Assembly (NCBI RefSeq): GCF_025527015.1
Contig: NZ_JAODIM010000038.1
Coordinates: 1 to 64,000 of the forward strand
Direction: 5' to 3'
Length of the DNA: 64,000 nucleotides
DNA from: Winslowiella arboricola
Lineage (GTDB): Bacteria > Pseudomonadota > Gammaproteobacteria > Enterobacterales > Enterobacteriaceae
Numbering within the stretch: position 1 is the first letter of the stretch; each line of letters begins with the position of its first letter. Below the pieces are notes generated by a model. It saw nothing but the letters and a program-made list of their open reading frames with translations. It searched no databases and had not been told where the DNA came from. Below are positions 49,994-61,662 of this stretch, piece after piece. A program made the position numbers and the translations under genes.

Positions 49994-52716
49994 TGCGCCG
50001 CCTCCCGCAGATTGTCAATATTCGCACCCGACAGGTATGGCGGGATGCCCGGCATGCCGATCGGTAAACCGACCTGCCCTGCCTGCAACGCAGCAGAGAA
50101 ACGCACCGGCAGTCGCAGATTGTGACCGGCACAGCTGAACTCCACCGCACTACCGGCGTTAACGCCCAGTTTCGCGGCATCAGCCGGATTGACCATCACA
50201 TACGGCTGCGGCATACGCGTCTGAATCACCGGCGCACGCTGGGTCATCTCTTCACTGCCGAACAGGTGATAGTAAGGCGCAACACGCCACTGGTTGTCAC
50301 TGCCGCTAAAGGCAGCCGGCACCTGCTCAAACCATGCCAGCTGACCTTCGCTGGCTTCAAACAAACGCACACCCGGATCGCCATGGCGCAGTTTACCGCC
50401 CACTTCTGCCTGGAACTTGTTCCACGCCTGCGGGGAGTTCCAGCCTGGCGCCCAGGCAAACGGAATCTGCTGACGATCGGCCAGTGGGTTGTTGTTCCCT
50501 TCCATTGAGAAGGAGAACATGGTGTCTTTATCCTGCGGCTGGCGCGGTTCATGTACGCTGATATTGGCGCGCATTGCGGTTCGGCCACTGGAGCGATGTG
50601 GAGAACGCGCCAGTTTCTGACCACGAATGCGGAAGCTGGCATCCGGCGCCGCTTGTTTGATCGCCGCCAGCTGTGGCAGCGCCACGACTGCAGCGTCAAT
50701 CACATGGTCCAGCTGCGTCCAGTCAACACTGCGGCTCTCAACGGTGCTCTGCAATGAATGCAGCCAGCGCCAGCTCTCCAGCATTTCCACTGTATTGTCG
50801 TAATAAGCCGGGTCGTAAACCTGGAAGAAGCGCTGCGCGCGACCTTCCTGATTGACCACGGTGCCATCGCTTTCGGCAAAGCTGGCGGTGGAGAGAATCA
50901 GACCGGCTTTTTCCATGGTGGCGGTGCGCTGGTGATCGATCACAATCACGTTCTGTGTATTGTTCAGCGCCGCGTCGACCTGCGCCGCAGGCGCCTGGCG
51001 ATAGAGATCGTTTTCCATAATCACTACTGCATCCGCGCTGCCGCTGGCCAGCTCCTCCAGCGCTGCATCCAGCGATTTACCGCCGATCATACTGAGTCCG
51101 ACGCTATTCGCTGCCGAGGCCAGCAACGTGATGCCCACATCGGCACCGCGCCCTTTCAACGCTTTCGCCACGTTTGCGGCGGCTTCAATCATTGCCGGGC
51201 TACCGGAATGGGTGCCGGAAATAATCAGTGGCTTACGCGCACCGGCTAACGCCTGCACGATGACATCAATTTTGCCTGCCAGACTGCGTTCAATACCGTC
51301 AACCACTGGCGCGCTGTTATCCAGCGCATGAGCCACAGCGAAACCAAGGCGCGCCTGATCTTCCACCGGCGCGCGATAGCTCCATGCGGCGATATCATCG
51401 AGACGGGTTTCATCGACGTTAGTGACAAACAGCGGGTGTTTGGCGTTCTGACCGATATTAAGGATTGCCGCGATCTGCCAGTCTGCGACTTTCTGCGCGG
51501 CAGCCATTTCACGTGATTTGCCTTTTACCGCCTGACGCACCGACAGCGCCACACGGGCGCCGGTCTGGGTTAAGTCTTCACCTAATACCAGCACCGCATC
51601 ATAGCTTTCAATTTCACGCAGGGCTGGCGTGTGGATACCGCCTTCACGCAGCACTTTCAGCATCAGCTCCAGACGCGATTGCTCCGCTGCCGGAATACCG
51701 GTCGAGAAGTTTTCCGCGCCGACCAGCTCACGCAAGGCAAAGTTGCTCTCAATGCTGGCGCGTGGCGAACCAATACCAATCACTTTTTTCGCCTGACGCA
51801 GGACGTCCGCCGCGCCCTGCATCGCCTGGTCGGCATTCAGCGCAATCCAGTCGTCGCCGCGGCGCTGCATTGGCTGGCGTGGACGATCTTTCAGGTTGAC
51901 GTAGCCATAACCGAAACGACCACGGTCACAAAGGAAGTAGTGGTTTACGGTGCCGTTATAGCGGTTTTCGATACGACGCAGTTCGCCATAGCGCTCGCCC
52001 GGGCTGGTGTTACAGCCGATGCTGCACTGCTGGCAGATGCTTGGTGCAAACTGCATATCCCACTTACGGTTGTAGCGTTCGGAATGGGTTTTATCGGTAA
52101 ACACGCCGGTCGGACAGATCTCCACCAGGTTACCAGAGAACTCGCTTTCCAGCGTGCCATCTTCCGGGCGACCAAAGTAGACGTTGTCATGCGCGCCATA
52201 CACTCCCAGATCGGTGCCATCGGCATAATCTTTGTAGTAACGCACACAGCGGTAACAGGCGATACAGCGGTTCATTTCATGGGAAATAAACGGTCCGAGA
52301 TCCTGATTGCGGTGGGTACGTTTGGTAAAGCGGTAGCGACGGAAGCTGTGGCCGGTCATCACAGTCATATCCTGAAGATGGCAGTTACCGCCCTCTTCAC
52401 AGACCGGACAGTCGTGCGGGTGGTTGGTCATCAGCCACTCCACCACGCTCTCGCGGAACTCTTTCGCTTCACCGTCATCAATTGAGATAAAAGTGCCGTC
52501 GGAGGCTGGCGTCATACAGGACATGACCAGGCGACCACGGGTATCCTCGGCATTTTGATATTGCTTCACCGCACACTGGCGGCAAGCACCTACGCTGCCC
52601 AGCGCCGGGTGCCAGCAAAAATAAGGAATATCGAGACCAAGGGACAGACATGCCTGCAGCAAGTTGTCTGCGCCATCGACCTCATATTCTTTACCGTCTA
52701 CATGAATTGTAGCCAT
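49990..52716 (-). CDS. nuoG: NADH-quinone oxidoreductase subunit G
   Basis: A 908-residue peripheral subunit holding several Fe-S clusters. N-terminal ferredoxin domain ([17 protein letters not shown]), the His/Cys segment [30 protein letters not shown] and CQQCSIGC. The molybdopterin-like C-terminal domain lacks cofactor function. ATG 52716 gives the E. coli-like start [18 protein letters not shown]; an in-frame ATG at 52725 adds three residues. A REP hairpin sits in the gap to nuoF. Confidence 0.97.
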   Translation of the reverse strand: MATIHVDGKEYEVDGADNLLQACLSLGLDIPYFCWHPALGSVGACRQCAVKQYQNAEDTRGRLVMSCMTPASDGTFISIDDGEAKEFRESVVEWLMTNHPHDCPVCEEGGNCHLQDMTVMTGHSFRRYRFTKRTHRNQDLGPFISHEMNRCIACYRCVRYYKDYADGTDLGVYGAHDNVYFGRPEDGTLESEFSGNLVEICPTGVFTDKTHSERYNRKWDMQFAPSICQQCSIGCNTSPGERYGELRRIENRYNGTVNHYFLCDRGRFGYGYVNLKDRPRQPMQRRGDDWIALNADQAMQGAADVLRQAKKVIGIGSPRASIESNFALRELVGAENFSTGIPAAEQSRLELMLKVLREGGIHTPALREIESYDAVLVLGEDLTQTGARVALSVRQAVKGKSREMAAAQKVADWQIAAILNIGQNAKHPLFVTNVDETRLDDIAAWSYRAPVEDQARLGFAVAHALDNSAPVVDGIERSLAGKIDVIVQALAGARKPLIISGTHSGSPAMIEAAANVAKALKGRGADVGITLLASAANSVGLSMIGGKSLDAALEELASGSADAVVIMENDLYRQAPAAQVDAALNNTQNVIVIDHQRTATMEKAGLILSTASFAESDGTVVNQEGRAQRFFQVYDPAYYDNTVEMLESWRWLHSLQSTVESRSVDWTQLDHVIDAAVVALPQLAAIKQAAPDASFRIRGQKLARSPHRSSGRTAMRANISVHEPRQPQDKDTMFSFSMEGNNNPLADRQQIPFAWAPGWNSPQAWNKFQAEVGGKLRHGDPGVRLFEASEGQLAWFEQVPAAFSGSDNQWRVAPYYHLFGSEEMTQRAPVIQTRMPQPYVMVNPADAAKLGVNAGSAVEFSCAGHNLRLPVRFSAALQAGQVGLPIGMPGIPPYLSGANIDNLREAAQ

Positions 52717-52776
52717 AGTGAACATGCTTCCGTAAGGCCTGAGTTATCAGGCGTTAAACATAAATCTTTGCGCGGC

Positions 52777-52800
52777 GGGCGGCGAAAACGCCGCCCCTAC
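52777..52800 (-). repeat. REP hairpin between nuoF and nuoG
   Basis: GGGCGGCG, loop AAAA, CGCCGCCC, followed by CTAC. The 100-base gap between nuoG (start 52716) and nuoF (end 52817) is occupied by this element, so a REP copy is transcribed within the nuo operon. It may influence mRNA stability between the two cistrons (inference). Confidence 0.85.
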
Positions 52801-52816
52801 AAGCGCCCGCAGGTTT

Positions 52817-54157
52817 TTACCAGCGTGCTTTTAACAGGTTTGGCTGAATACCGCCGATAGCGCGGGCGTTGCCAAACACCTGTGGCGCGATGCCAGCTTC
52901 AAATTCTTCGCGGAAATATTTAATCGCGCTTTGCAGTGGCTCTACTGCACCTGGCGCATGGGCACAAAATGTTTTGCCCGGGCCGAGCTGACGGCAAAGC
53001 TGCTCAAGGGTTTCAATATCCCCGGGCTGACCTTTGCCCTGCTCCAGCGCACGCAGGATTTTCACGCTCCACGGCAGCCCGTCACGACATGGCGTACACC
53101 AGCCGCAGGATTCACGGGAGAAGAACTCTTCCAGGTTGCGCACCAGCGACACCATATTGATCTCGTGATCCACTGCCATCGCCAGCGCTGTGCCTAAACG
53201 GCTGCCGGCTTTACCGATGCTGGCAAACTCCATTGGCAGATCGAGATGGCTCTCAGTCAGGAAGTCGGTTCCTGCGCCGCCCGGCTGCCAGGCTTTAAAC
53301 TTCAGGCCATCGCGCATGCCACCGGCATAATCTTCAAGGATTTCACGGGCGGTGGTGCCAAACGGCAGCTCCCAGACGCCAGGGTTTTTCACCCGTCCGG
53401 AGAAGCCCATCATTTTGGTGCCAGCGTCATCGCTGTTTGAAATGCCCTTGTACCACTCCACGCCGTTGGCGAGGATGGCGGGCACATTCGACAGGGTTTC
53501 GACGTTATTGACACAGGTCGGTTTGCCCCAGGCGCCAGCGGATGCCGGGAACGGCGGTTTAGAACGCGGGTTGGCGCGACGGCCTTCCAGCGAGTTAATC
53601 AGCGCCGTCTCTTCACCGCAGATATAGCGACCCGCGCCGGTATGCACGATCAGCTCAAAATCAAAGCCCGTGCCAAGAATATTTTTACCCAGCAAACCCG
53701 CTTCGGTGGCTTCGGCAATTGCGCGACGCAGATTCACCGCCGCTTCGATATATTCACCGCGCAGGAAGATGTAGCCCCGGTAAGATTTCAGCGCAAAGGC
53801 GCTGATTAACATCCCTTCCACCAGCTGATGTGGCATCTGCTCCATCAGCAGGCGGTCTTTATAGGTGCCCGGCTCCATCTCATCGGCGTTACACAGCAGG
53901 TAACGGATGTTCATGCTTTCGTCTTTCGGCATCAGGCTCCACTTCAGACCGGTGGAGAAGCCCGCGCCGCCGCGCCCTTTCAGGCCGGAATCTTTCACCA
54001 GCGCCACAATTTCATCTGGCGCCATGCCTTTCAGCGCTTTTTCCGCGCCGGCATAACCATTTTTGCTGCGATACTCATCCAGCCACACCGGCTGTTGGTC
54101 ATCGCGCATCCGCCAGGTCAGCGGGTGCATTTCGGCAGTACGAATGATCTGTTTCAT
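52817..54157 (-). CDS. nuoF: NADH-quinone oxidoreductase subunit F
   Basis: A 446-residue NADH- and FMN-binding subunit (E. coli 445). Seen: [17 protein letters not shown] (FMN/NADH), [20 protein letters not shown] (read in parts) and [12 protein letters not shown] for the N3 4Fe-4S cluster. Its start overlaps the nuoE stop by four bases. Confidence 0.98.
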   Translation of the reverse strand: MKQIIRTAEMHPLTWRMRDDQQPVWLDEYRSKNGYAGAEKALKGMAPDEIVALVKDSGLKGRGGAGFSTGLKWSLMPKDESMNIRYLLCNADEMEPGTYKDRLLMEQMPHQLVEGMLISAFALKSYRGYIFLRGEYIEAAVNLRRAIAEATEAGLLGKNILGTGFDFELIVHTGAGRYICGEETALINSLEGRRANPRSKPPFPASAGAWGKPTCVNNVETLSNVPAILANGVEWYKGISNSDDAGTKMMGFSGRVKNPGVWELPFGTTAREILEDYAGGMRDGLKFKAWQPGGAGTDFLTESHLDLPMEFASIGKAGSRLGTALAMAVDHEINMVSLVRNLEEFFSRESCGWCTPCRDGLPWSVKILRALEQGKGQPGDIETLEQLCRQLGPGKTFCAHAPGAVEPLQSAIKYFREEFEAGIAPQVFGNARAIGGIQPNLLKARW

Positions 54158-54669
54158 TGATACTGCTCCAGTAACGTAGCGATGGTTTCCGGCGTCAGAT
54201 GCACATGGGTATCTTCGTCGACCATCATGGTTGGGCCTTTATCGCAGTTACCCAGGCAGCAGGTTGGCAGCAGGGTAAAACGGCCATCGGTGGTGGTCTG
54301 CCCTGGCTTGATATGCAGATTCTGCTCCAGCGCCGCCTGAATGCCCTGATAACCGGTGATATGGCACACCACGCTGTCGCAGTAGCGAATCACATGGCGG
54401 CCGACCGGCTGACGGAAAATCTGGCTGTAGAACGTCGCCACGCCTTCAACATCACTGGCCGGAATCGCCAGTACCTCGGCAATCGCATGGATCGCGCCGT
54501 CCGGCACCCAGCCACGCTGTTTCTGCACGATCTTCAGCGCTTCAATCGAGGCTGCGCGTGCATCTTCGTAATGATGTTTTTCATGCTCAATAGCGTCACG
54601 TTCTGCAGCGCTCAGCACAAAGACCTCATTCTCATCGATCGTTTCGATCGCAATTTTTTGATCGTGCAT
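54154..54669 (-). CDS. nuoE: NADH-quinone oxidoreductase subunit E
   Basis: A 171-residue thioredoxin-like subunit (E. coli 166) with the N1a 2Fe-2S cluster cysteines in [10 protein letters not shown] and [13 protein letters not shown]. It follows nuoCD by two bases. Confidence 0.98.
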   Translation of the reverse strand: MHDQKIAIETIDENEVFVLSAAERDAIEHEKHHYEDARAASIEALKIVQKQRGWVPDGAIHAIAEVLAIPASDVEGVATFYSQIFRQPVGRHVIRYCDSVVCHITGYQGIQAALEQNLHIKPGQTTTDGRFTLLPTCCLGNCDKGPTMMVDEDTHVHLTPETIATLLEQYQ

Positions 54670-54671
54670 AA

Positions 54672-56471
54672 TTAGCGGTCCACGTCTGACATAACAAAAT
54701 CGATACTACCGAGGTATACGATCAGGTCGGATACCAGGCTGCCCCGGATTACGGAAGGAATCTGTTGCAGGTGCGGGAAGCTCGGCGTACGCACGCGGGT
54801 GCGGTAGCTCATCGTGCTGCCATCACTGGTCAGGTAGTAACTGTTGATCCCTTTGGTCGCCTCGATCATCTGGAAGGATTCGTTGGCCGGCATTACCGGC
54901 CCCCAGGAAACCTGCAGGAAGTGAGTGATCAGGGTTTCAATGTGCTGCAGGGTGCGCTCTTTCGGAGGCGGCGTCGTCAGCGGATGGTCAGCCTTAAACG
55001 GCCCCTCCGGCATATTCTTGTAACACTGCTCAAGAATGCGCAGGCTCTGACGCAGCTCTTCCACTTTCAGCATCACGCGGCTATAGCAATCGCTCACGCC
55101 ATCGCCGATCGGCACTTCGAAATCAAACTGCTCGTAACCCGAGTACGGACGCCATTTACGCACATCAAAGTCGACGCCGGTGGCGCGCAGGCCAGCACCG
55201 GTGGTGCCCCATGCCAGCGCTTCATCGCGGCCATAAGCCGCCACACCTTTTGAACGACCGATCAGGATGCTGTTTTTCAGCGCCGCTTTCACATAGGAAT
55301 CAAGACGTTTTGGCATCCAGTCGAGGAATTCGCGCAGCAGACGCTCCCAGCCTTTCGGCAGGTCGTGCGCCACACCACCAATACGGAACCACGCCGGGTG
55401 CATACGGAAACCGGTAATCGCTTCCACCAGATCGTAAATTTTCTGACGATCGGTAAAGGCGAAGAACACCGGCGTCATCGCGCCGACGTCCTGGATAAAG
55501 GTGGAGATATACAGCAGGTGGCTGTTGATACGGAACAGCTCGGAGAGCATTACGCGGATCATATCCACGCGTTCCGGCACCTTGATGCCCGCCAGTTTTT
55601 CAACTGCCAGCACATACGGCATTTCGTTTACGCAGCCGCCAAGGTATTCAATACGGTCGGTATACGGAATGTAGCTGTGCCAGGACTGACGCTCACCCAT
55701 TTTTTCCGCGCCGCGATGGTGGTAACCGATATCCGGTACGCAGTCGACAATCTCTTCGCCGTCCAGCTGCAGAATAATACGGAACGCACCGTGCGCCGAA
55801 GGGTGGTTCGGGCCGAGGTTGAGGAACATAAAGTCCTCATTGGTGGTGCCGCGCTTCATGCCCCAGTCTTCCGGCTTAAAAGTCAGCGCTTCCATCTCCA
55901 GATCCTCTTTCTGCTTTGTCAGCTCAAAAGGATCGAATTCAGTGGCGCGCGCCGGATAGTCTTTACGCAGCGGATGCCCTTCCCAGGTCGGTGGCATCAT
56001 AATGCGCGTCAGATGCGGGTGACCATCAAAGGTAATGCCGAACATTTCCCAGGTTTCACGCTCATACCAGTTGGCGTTGGGGAAAAGTTTGGTGAAGGTC
56101 GCCACATGCAGATCGTTTTCGGACAATGCCACCTTGAGCATAATGTCACGATTACGTTCAATGGAGATCAGATGGTAGAAAACGGAAAAATCCGCAGCCG
56201 GTAAACCGTCGCGGTTGGTACGCAGGCGCTCATCCATACCGTGAAGGTCGAACAGCATCACATAAGGTTTCGGCAGTTTGCGCAGAAACTCGCCGATTTC
56301 CAGTAGTTGTTCACGCTTTACCCACACTACCGGTACGCCGGTGCGGGTTGGCTGAACAGTAAAAGCATCTGGCCCAAAACGATTACGCAGCTCGCCGATC
56401 ACCGGGTCATCCTGGTGATCTCGGGTTTGCCATGCTGGCTGAGCGAGATCTTGCGTGGTCAAATCTGTCAT
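54672..56471 (-). CDS. nuoC: NADH-quinone oxidoreductase fused subunits C and D
   Basis: A 599-residue fusion of the NuoC and NuoD chains, the form found in E. coli and related enterics (often called nuoCD). C part: [14 protein letters not shown] to [13 protein letters not shown] part: [20 protein letters not shown] (read in parts), [19 protein letters not shown]. The D part forms most of the quinone-binding pocket with NuoB. ATG 56471 gives the conserved start; an upstream in-frame start at 56507 lacks support. Confidence 0.98.
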   Translation of the reverse strand: MTDLTTQDLAQPAWQTRDHQDDPVIGELRNRFGPDAFTVQPTRTGVPVVWVKREQLLEIGEFLRKLPKPYVMLFDLHGMDERLRTNRDGLPAADFSVFYHLISIERNRDIMLKVALSENDLHVATFTKLFPNANWYERETWEMFGITFDGHPHLTRIMMPPTWEGHPLRKDYPARATEFDPFELTKQKEDLEMEALTFKPEDWGMKRGTTNEDFMFLNLGPNHPSAHGAFRIILQLDGEEIVDCVPDIGYHHRGAEKMGERQSWHSYIPYTDRIEYLGGCVNEMPYVLAVEKLAGIKVPERVDMIRVMLSELFRINSHLLYISTFIQDVGAMTPVFFAFTDRQKIYDLVEAITGFRMHPAWFRIGGVAHDLPKGWERLLREFLDWMPKRLDSYVKAALKNSILIGRSKGVAAYGRDEALAWGTTGAGLRATGVDFDVRKWRPYSGYEQFDFEVPIGDGVSDCYSRVMLKVEELRQSLRILEQCYKNMPEGPFKADHPLTTPPPKERTLQHIETLITHFLQVSWGPVMPANESFQMIEATKGINSYYLTSDGSTMSYRTRVRTPSFPHLQQIPSVIRGSLVSDLIVYLGSIDFVMSDVDR

Positions 56472-56589
56472 AAATTGTTCACCATTCTGGCCTGTTGCCA
56501 GGCGCACAGTGTTGGCGTCAGGTTGCGGTTCGCGTGATAAATTGTGTTTGTTTTACGCGAGCATCAGGCCGCAGCCATAAACTAAAAAC

Positions 56590-57264
56590 TTAAATTTCGT
56601 CAGGCGAGCGCAGGTTAGTCACTGCGATACGCTCTTCGCGTTTTCTCTCACGCTCTGACTGCATATTGGCGCGATAGACGCCCTGATCGCCCACCACCCA
56701 CGAGAGAGGGCGGCGCTCTTTACCGATCGACTCCTGCAGCAGTAACAGTGCCTGCATATAGGCTTCAGGACGCGGCGGACAGCCCGGGATATAGACGTCT
56801 ACTGGCAGGAATTTATCCACGCCCTGCACCACTGAGTAGATGTCATACATGCCGCCAGAGTTGGCGCAGGCGCCCATCGAAATCACCCATTTCGGCTCCA
56901 GCATCTGATCGTACAGACGCTGAATAACCGGGGCCATTTTGGTAAACGGCGTACCGGCAACCACCATAAAATCGGCCTGGCGTGGAGAAGCACGAAGTAC
57001 TTCTGCACCGAAACGCGCCACGTCGTGGACGGCAGTGAATGAGGTCACCATTTCCACGTAACAACACGAAAGACCGAAGTTATACGGCCAAAGAGAGTTT
57101 TTGCGACCCCAGTTCACCATGTCATGCAGGGCATTTTCGAGTTTGCCCATATAGACACTGCGGTGAACATGCTGCTCAAGAGGATCGGTAACAATCTCCT
57201 GTTTTTGCAGGGGATAACGGTCGTTCTCACCGTTCGGGTCTATGCGGGTGAGCGTATAGTCCAT
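56590..57264 (-). CDS. nuoB: NADH-quinone oxidoreductase subunit B
   Basis: A 224-residue subunit (E. coli 220) with the N2 4Fe-4S cluster, the last electron carrier before quinone. Cysteines in [20 protein letters not shown] and PGCPPRPEA. 118 bases upstream of nuoCD. Confidence 0.98.
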   Translation of the reverse strand: MDYTLTRIDPNGENDRYPLQKQEIVTDPLEQHVHRSVYMGKLENALHDMVNWGRKNSLWPYNFGLSCCYVEMVTSFTAVHDVARFGAEVLRASPRQADFMVVAGTPFTKMAPVIQRLYDQMLEPKWVISMGACANSGGMYDIYSVVQGVDKFLPVDVYIPGCPPRPEAYMQALLLLQESIGKERRPLSWVVGDQGVYRANMQSERERKREERIAVTNLRSPDEI

Positions 57265-57279
57265 CTTAATGCCTCGCTG

Positions 57280-57723
57280 TTACTGCGTATGACGGTTGGT
57301 GTTGTTGTGGCTGATAACCTCGGTTTTCACTACTACACGACGACGTGCAGGAGCCCAATCCAGCGCACCAATGCGCACCAGATAAACCAGTCCAGCCAGC
57401 AGCACCAAAATGAAAATGGCGGCTTCGACAAAGCCGACCCAGCCGCTTTCGCGGATTGAGGTCGACCATGCGTATAAATAGAGGGCTTCGACGTCGAAGA
57501 TAACGAAGAACATCGCTACCAGGTAGAATTTGGCAGAAAGACGCATTTGCGTGCTGCCAACGGGGTCGATACCAGATTCAAAAGGTGTGTTTTTGTGCCT
57601 TCCGTGGGCTCTTCCGCCCAAAAACCATGCGCCAGCCAACATCAGGCAACACAGTCCCATGGCGACGATCAGGAAAACAGCAAATGCCCAGTTATGAGCG
57701 ATAACTTCAGTGGTTGTTGACAT
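57280..57723 (-). CDS. nuoA: NADH-quinone oxidoreductase subunit A
   Basis: A 147-residue, three-helix membrane subunit, E. coli length. Seen: [19 protein letters not shown] and [16 protein letters not shown] with the conserved Asp-Glu pair. First gene of the 13-cistron operon. Confidence 0.98.
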   Translation of the reverse strand: MSTTTEVIAHNWAFAVFLIVAMGLCCLMLAGAWFLGGRAHGRHKNTPFESGIDPVGSTQMRLSAKFYLVAMFFVIFDVEALYLYAWSTSIRESGWVGFVEAAIFILVLLAGLVYLVRIGALDWAPARRRVVVKTEVISHNNTNRHTQ

Positions 57724-58286
57724 ACACTCTGCTTACTTATCAAAAGTGGTGCTCAGCGTCCTGCTCTGATAACGGCAGTTAACACACCACATCGATTCAA
57801 GGGAAGGATGAAAAACCTTATAAATTTTGCCGTCTTTAATGAATAAGCAGCAATTTTATGGGGTTTTTTACCCCTTTCTATAACCTTTTGTCAACTTTGA
57901 CAAAAGTATCTACACCTTATTTTACAGTTGCAGCATTTTTTTAACATATGATGCGCAGATATTGAGCTAAATCGAGTCAGTATACCCATACAAATTATAG
58001 TGTAGCTGCAAATTGATAACAGGGATCGACGATTTAACAATCGTATTTTGACAGGAATCCGCGCTTTTTCCTGCCCCTTAATGGGGTTATTTTTATGATC
58101 CAGAACACACTTTTAGCCTTTATGATAAAAAAACAGCCAGCTTCCATAACAATTACTCACCCTGTGCAACCAATATAAAAGTCATCACCTCAGGTGATAT
58201 TTTCATTATCAATTATAAAGTGAGCAATAAAACAGAACAAAACGGAAAGGGAGTAAAACGCTGAAATCAGAGAGGGAAACAGCCAC
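57724..58286. promoter_or_regulatory. nuo upstream regulatory region
   Basis: Non-coding, 563 bases up to the lrhA terminator. It holds a perfect 9-bp inverted repeat TTTTGTCAA-CT-TTGACAAAA (57886-57905), overlapping a minus-strand promoter candidate (TTGTCA, 17 bases, TAGAAA), about 150-180 bases upstream of the nuoA ATG. A small hairpin (GGGGT-ACCCC, 57860-57874) lies nearer nuoA. Farther up, ATCACCT-C-AGGTGAT (58184-58198) is a tight palindrome. In E. coli this region binds ArcA, NarL, Fis and IHF; I cannot assign the palindromes here. Confidence 0.6.
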
Positions 58287-58290
58287 AAAA

Positions 58291-58324
58291 AAGCCTCTCA
58301 TCAATATACTTTAATGAGAGGCTT
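58291..58324 (-). terminator. Intrinsic terminator of lrhA
   Basis: A perfect 11-bp stem (AAGCCTCTCAT 58291-58301, ATGAGAGGCTT 58314-58324) with a 12-base loop. On the minus strand a T-run follows, ending lrhA 68 bases beyond its stop codon. Confidence 0.88.
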
Positions 58325-58391
58325 ATTTTATGCAGTTAATCGGGCAAAAGCTGCATTTTGATGATAACGGGTATCGTTTCGGTTAACGATA

Positions 58392-59318
58392 TTACTCTTC
58401 GTCATCCAGCAGGACAGCGCCGTCCTGACCCGCCACAATCAGATTGTACGGATCGTTGCTGGACTCCATCGCATTGAAGATGGCCAGAGCCAGTTCGTTA
58501 TCACTTTCCGGGTTGCGACACAGCAGATACTGCGTATCCGGCAATACCGGTAAGCCTTCCGCCGCACCCATCACGCGCAGTTCAGGGCTCATCATCTCTA
58601 CCGGACGCGCAGTGACGCCCAGACCCGCTTTCACCGCAGCGCGTACTGCCGCCAGAGTAGAAGCGACATAGGAGATACGCCATGGGATACCGGCTTCATT
58701 GAGATGGTCGATAGCCATATCGCGATAAGGGCTTGGTTCGTCGAGCAGAACCAGTGGAATCGCTTCACCACGCTGAAAAATATAGTCAGCGGCGCAATAC
58801 CACAGTGTCGGTGATGTGCGCAGAACCTGATGCGTAAAGTTACCTGGACTGGAAGTGGTAACCACCAGATCCACTTCACCCTGGTTAAGCATTTCCATCA
58901 TAAATGGATTACGCTTCACACGTACATCGATCGCCAGCTTCGGATAGACCGAAGTGACGCGGTTCAGTAAAAACGGAAGAATGGTGTCGGAAGTATCATC
59001 AGATGCACCGATGGTCAGCACGCCCTGAATGTTACTGTACATCAGCGAGGTACAGGCTTCATCGTTAAAGCGCAGTATCTTTCTGGCGTATCCCAGCAAC
59101 TGGATGCCGTGTTCCGTCAACAATTTATTGCGTCCATGCCGGGCAAATAACTCTTTGCCCACCAGTTGCTCCAGACGCTGCATCTGTTGGCTTACTGCTG
59201 ATTGCGTTCTGCATACCGCTGCGGCCGCGGCCGCAAAAGTATTGAGATCCGCAACCGCAACAAACGTCCTCAGCAGATCGAGGTCAAGATTAAGTATCGG
59301 ACGATTTGCATTAGTCAT
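58392..59318 (-). CDS. lrhA: LrhA, LysR-type repressor of motility and flagellar genes
   Basis: A 308-residue LysR-family regulator (E. coli 312; homologous to PecT/HexA). N-terminal [23 protein letters not shown] (read within residues about 30-50), then a periplasmic-binding-like effector domain. In E. coli LrhA represses flhDC, and its homologues in plant-associated enterics control virulence and exopolysaccharide genes. It sits between nuoA and alaA as in E. coli and has its own terminator. Confidence 0.96.
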   Translation of the reverse strand: MTNANRPILNLDLDLLRTFVAVADLNTFAAAAAAVCRTQSAVSQQMQRLEQLVGKELFARHGRNKLLTEHGIQLLGYARKILRFNDEACTSLMYSNIQGVLTIGASDDTSDTILPFLLNRVTSVYPKLAIDVRVKRNPFMMEMLNQGEVDLVVTTSSPGNFTHQVLRTSPTLWYCAADYIFQRGEAIPLVLLDEPSPYRDMAIDHLNEAGIPWRISYVASTLAAVRAAVKAGLGVTARPVEMMSPELRVMGAAEGLPVLPDTQYLLCRNPESDNELALAIFNAMESSNDPYNLIVAGQDGAVLLDDEE

Positions 59319-60346
59319 GTTTTTTTCTTCACTTATTAGATTTTTTTACAAACAGCTACCCTGGTGTTACTACTTACTTTATCCAACGGATAAAGCGGTG
59401 ACAAAACGAGAATGGCGAGAAAATGAATAAGAATCTTCCTCAACACATTACGTTGTCGGCTAACGTAAGAAGCTCCTTTTCGTGATACCGGTCCCATCGT
59501 TCTTTCACAATCAGGCCCGCAAATAAATAGTATCTTTCGTCTGATAGGTTGTTAATGCTCGCAGCACTAACCCATAAGTTGCAGGAAGCTGCGACGTAGT
59601 CGTTAATTAACATGGCAGCAACTTCAATAAAGACTGGCTGCACAATTGCAGGTTTGAAACGACTCACCTGAGTTGACTTTCCAGAACGTTGCGTTCACAA
59701 CGCTAAATAGTAAATAGTGCTTAATATTTTTTACCGTAAAACGGCATTTTTTATCATCAGAAACATCCCCTTTTTTGCAGAGAAGTCCCTTGACGGTTAT
59801 CCTGGCATACTGTCGATTATTTTTTAAGCCCCAATCCTGCTATTCTTATCACTAAAGCAGGATTTTATCGATGAGAGCGCATTTTATCGTACTGCGAAAG
59901 GTAAAAACCGGTATTCAGAAACCATTCATAACCAGGGTATTGACGTTGATGCGAATCAGCCTCATCGCCAATCTCACTCAGGTGCTGGTCGCACCAGCTG
60001 ACTATTATGCCACTTCTATAAGAATCATTTGACTATTTCCTTACTCATCTATCCACCTTTTTCTATCAAAAATAGTAAAAAAACATTGCTGAGCTCGACA
60101 AATTTATGGATAGCCTGCTTTACAGCACAAAATGACTGACAGCAGCTAATATCGACCATAGGGCAACAAGCAGAGTATTACGCCAGTCAATGCACCGCGG
60201 CTAATGAAGCATACCGCTGCGCTGATAAATAAATCACTATCGCGCCAAAACCGAATACAGCCCTTCAAAAGCGCTGAACAGAAGAGTAAATTGTGCGAGT
60301 TATTTTCCACGGCAGGAACGCGGCTCTGCCAGTTAAGGCGATGTAG
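59319..60346. other. Long non-coding region between lrhA and alaA
   Basis: 1028 bases, AT-rich. E. coli lrhA has a long leader, so part is probably lrhA 5' UTR and promoter. A hairpin AATCCTGCT (59833-59841) / AGCAGGATT (59856-59864) is followed by TTAT, terminator-like on the plus strand. GCTGGT-CGC-ACCAGC (59984-59998) is a second hairpin. Short open frames at 59440-59667 and 60146-60358 (minus) are not convincing. No tRNA or known sRNA was recognised. Confidence 0.6.
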
Positions 60347-61564
60347 ATGAACTTTCAAATTGATAAATCAGGTAAACTGGATAACGTCTGTTACGACATT
60401 CGCGGCCCGGTGTTAAAAGAAGCAAAACGTCTGGAAGAAGAAGGCAACAAAGTTTTAAAACTCAACATCGGCAACCCGGCCCCTTTCGGCTTTGAAGCGC
60501 CCGATGAAATTCTGGTCGATGTGATCCGTAACCTGCCCAGCGCACAGGGTTATTGCGATTCGAAAGGTCTCTACTCCGCCCGTAAAGCCATTATGCAACA
60601 CTATCAGGCGCGCGGCATGCGTGAGATTACCGTGGAAGATATCTATATCGGTAACGGCGTGTCGGAACTGATTGTGCAATCCATGCAGGCGTTGCTGAAC
60701 AGCGGCGATGAAATGCTGGTGCCGGCGCCTGACTATCCGCTGTGGACTGCGGCGGTCTCCCTTTCCAGCGGCAAAGCGGTGCATTACCTGTGCGATGAGT
60801 CAGCTGGCTGGTTCCCGGATCTTGACGATATCCGCAGCAAAATCACGCCACGCACCCGCGGCATCGTGATTATTAACCCGAATAACCCGACCGGCGCGGT
60901 CTACAGCAAAGAGCTGCTGATGGAAGTGGTCGAGCTGGCACGCCAGCATAATCTGATCATCTTCGCCGACGAGATCTATGACAAAATTCTTTACGATGCG
61001 GCCCAGCATCATTCGATTGCTGCGCTGGCGCCGGATCTGCTCACCATCACTTTTAATGGATTGTCGAAAACCTACCGCGTAGCGGGTTTCCGTCAGGGCT
61101 GGATGGTGCTAAACGGACCGAAAAAACATGCTAAGGGCTATATTGAAGGGCTGGAGATGCTGGCGTCGATGCGCCTGTGCGCCAACGTGCCGGCGCAGCA
61201 CGCTATCCAGACCGCACTTGGCGGCTATCAGAGCATCAGTGAGTTTATCGTGCCGGGTGGCCGTCTGTATGAGCAGCGTCAGCGCGCCTGGGAACTGATT
61301 AATGAGATCCCGGGCGTCAGCTGCGTGAAACCGCAGGGCGCGCTGTATATGTTCCCGCGCATCGATGCGAAGCGTTTTAACATTCATGACGACCAGAAAA
61401 TGGTGCTGGATTTCCTGTTACAGGAAAAAGTCCTGCTGGTGCAGGGCAGCGCATTTAACTGGCCGTGGCCGGATCATGTGCGTATTGTCACCCTGCCGCG
61501 CGTGGATGAGCTGGAAATGGCTGTCGGGAAGTTTGGCCGTTTCCTTGAAGGCTATCGTCAGTAA
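60347..61564 (+). CDS. alaA: Glutamate-pyruvate aminotransferase AlaA
   Basis: A 405-residue fold-type I PLP aminotransferase making alanine from pyruvate and glutamate; E. coli 405. Seen: YCDSKGLYSARKAIMQHYQ, INPNNPTGAVYSKELLMEVV (read in parts), ADEIYDKILYD and SKTYRVAGFRQGWMV with the PLP-binding Lys. Closely conserved with E. coli YfbQ. AAGG precedes the ATG. Confidence 0.98.
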   Translation: MNFQIDKSGKLDNVCYDIRGPVLKEAKRLEEEGNKVLKLNIGNPAPFGFEAPDEILVDVIRNLPSAQGYCDSKGLYSARKAIMQHYQARGMREITVEDIYIGNGVSELIVQSMQALLNSGDEMLVPAPDYPLWTAAVSLSSGKAVHYLCDESAGWFPDLDDIRSKITPRTRGIVIINPNNPTGAVYSKELLMEVVELARQHNLIIFADEIYDKILYDAAQHHSIAALAPDLLTITFNGLSKTYRVAGFRQGWMVLNGPKKHAKGYIEGLEMLASMRLCANVPAQHAIQTALGGYQSISEFIVPGGRLYEQRQRAWELINEIPGVSCVKPQGALYMFPRIDAKRFNIHDDQKMVLDFLLQEKVLLVQGSAFNWPWPDHVRIVTLPRVDELEMAVGKFGRFLEGYRQ

Positions 61565-61614
61565 CCGGTCTGCAACGGGACGGGAGCCGATAACGGCCCC
61601 CGTGGAAAATTCCT

Positions 61615-61638
61615 GTAGGGGCGGCGTTATCGCCGCCC
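61615..61638 (+). repeat. Single REP hairpin between alaA and yfbR
   Basis: GTAG (61615-61618) followed by GGGCGGCG, loop TTAT and CGCCGCCC. It lies 50 bases after the alaA stop and 24 bases before the yfbR ATG, so it is within a probable co-transcribed region. Confidence 0.88.
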
Positions 61639-61662
61639 TTCTGCTTAACAGGACAGATATTT

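Noticed and set aside
59440-59667. A 75-codon minus-strand frame with a GTG start and a GGAAAG ribosome-site-like sequence
   Set aside because: It lies in the expected lrhA leader/promoter region, uses a GTG start, has unremarkable composition and matches no family I know.
60146-60358. Short minus-strand frame before alaA
   Set aside because: It overlaps the alaA start and ribosome site, and its protein has no recognisable pattern.
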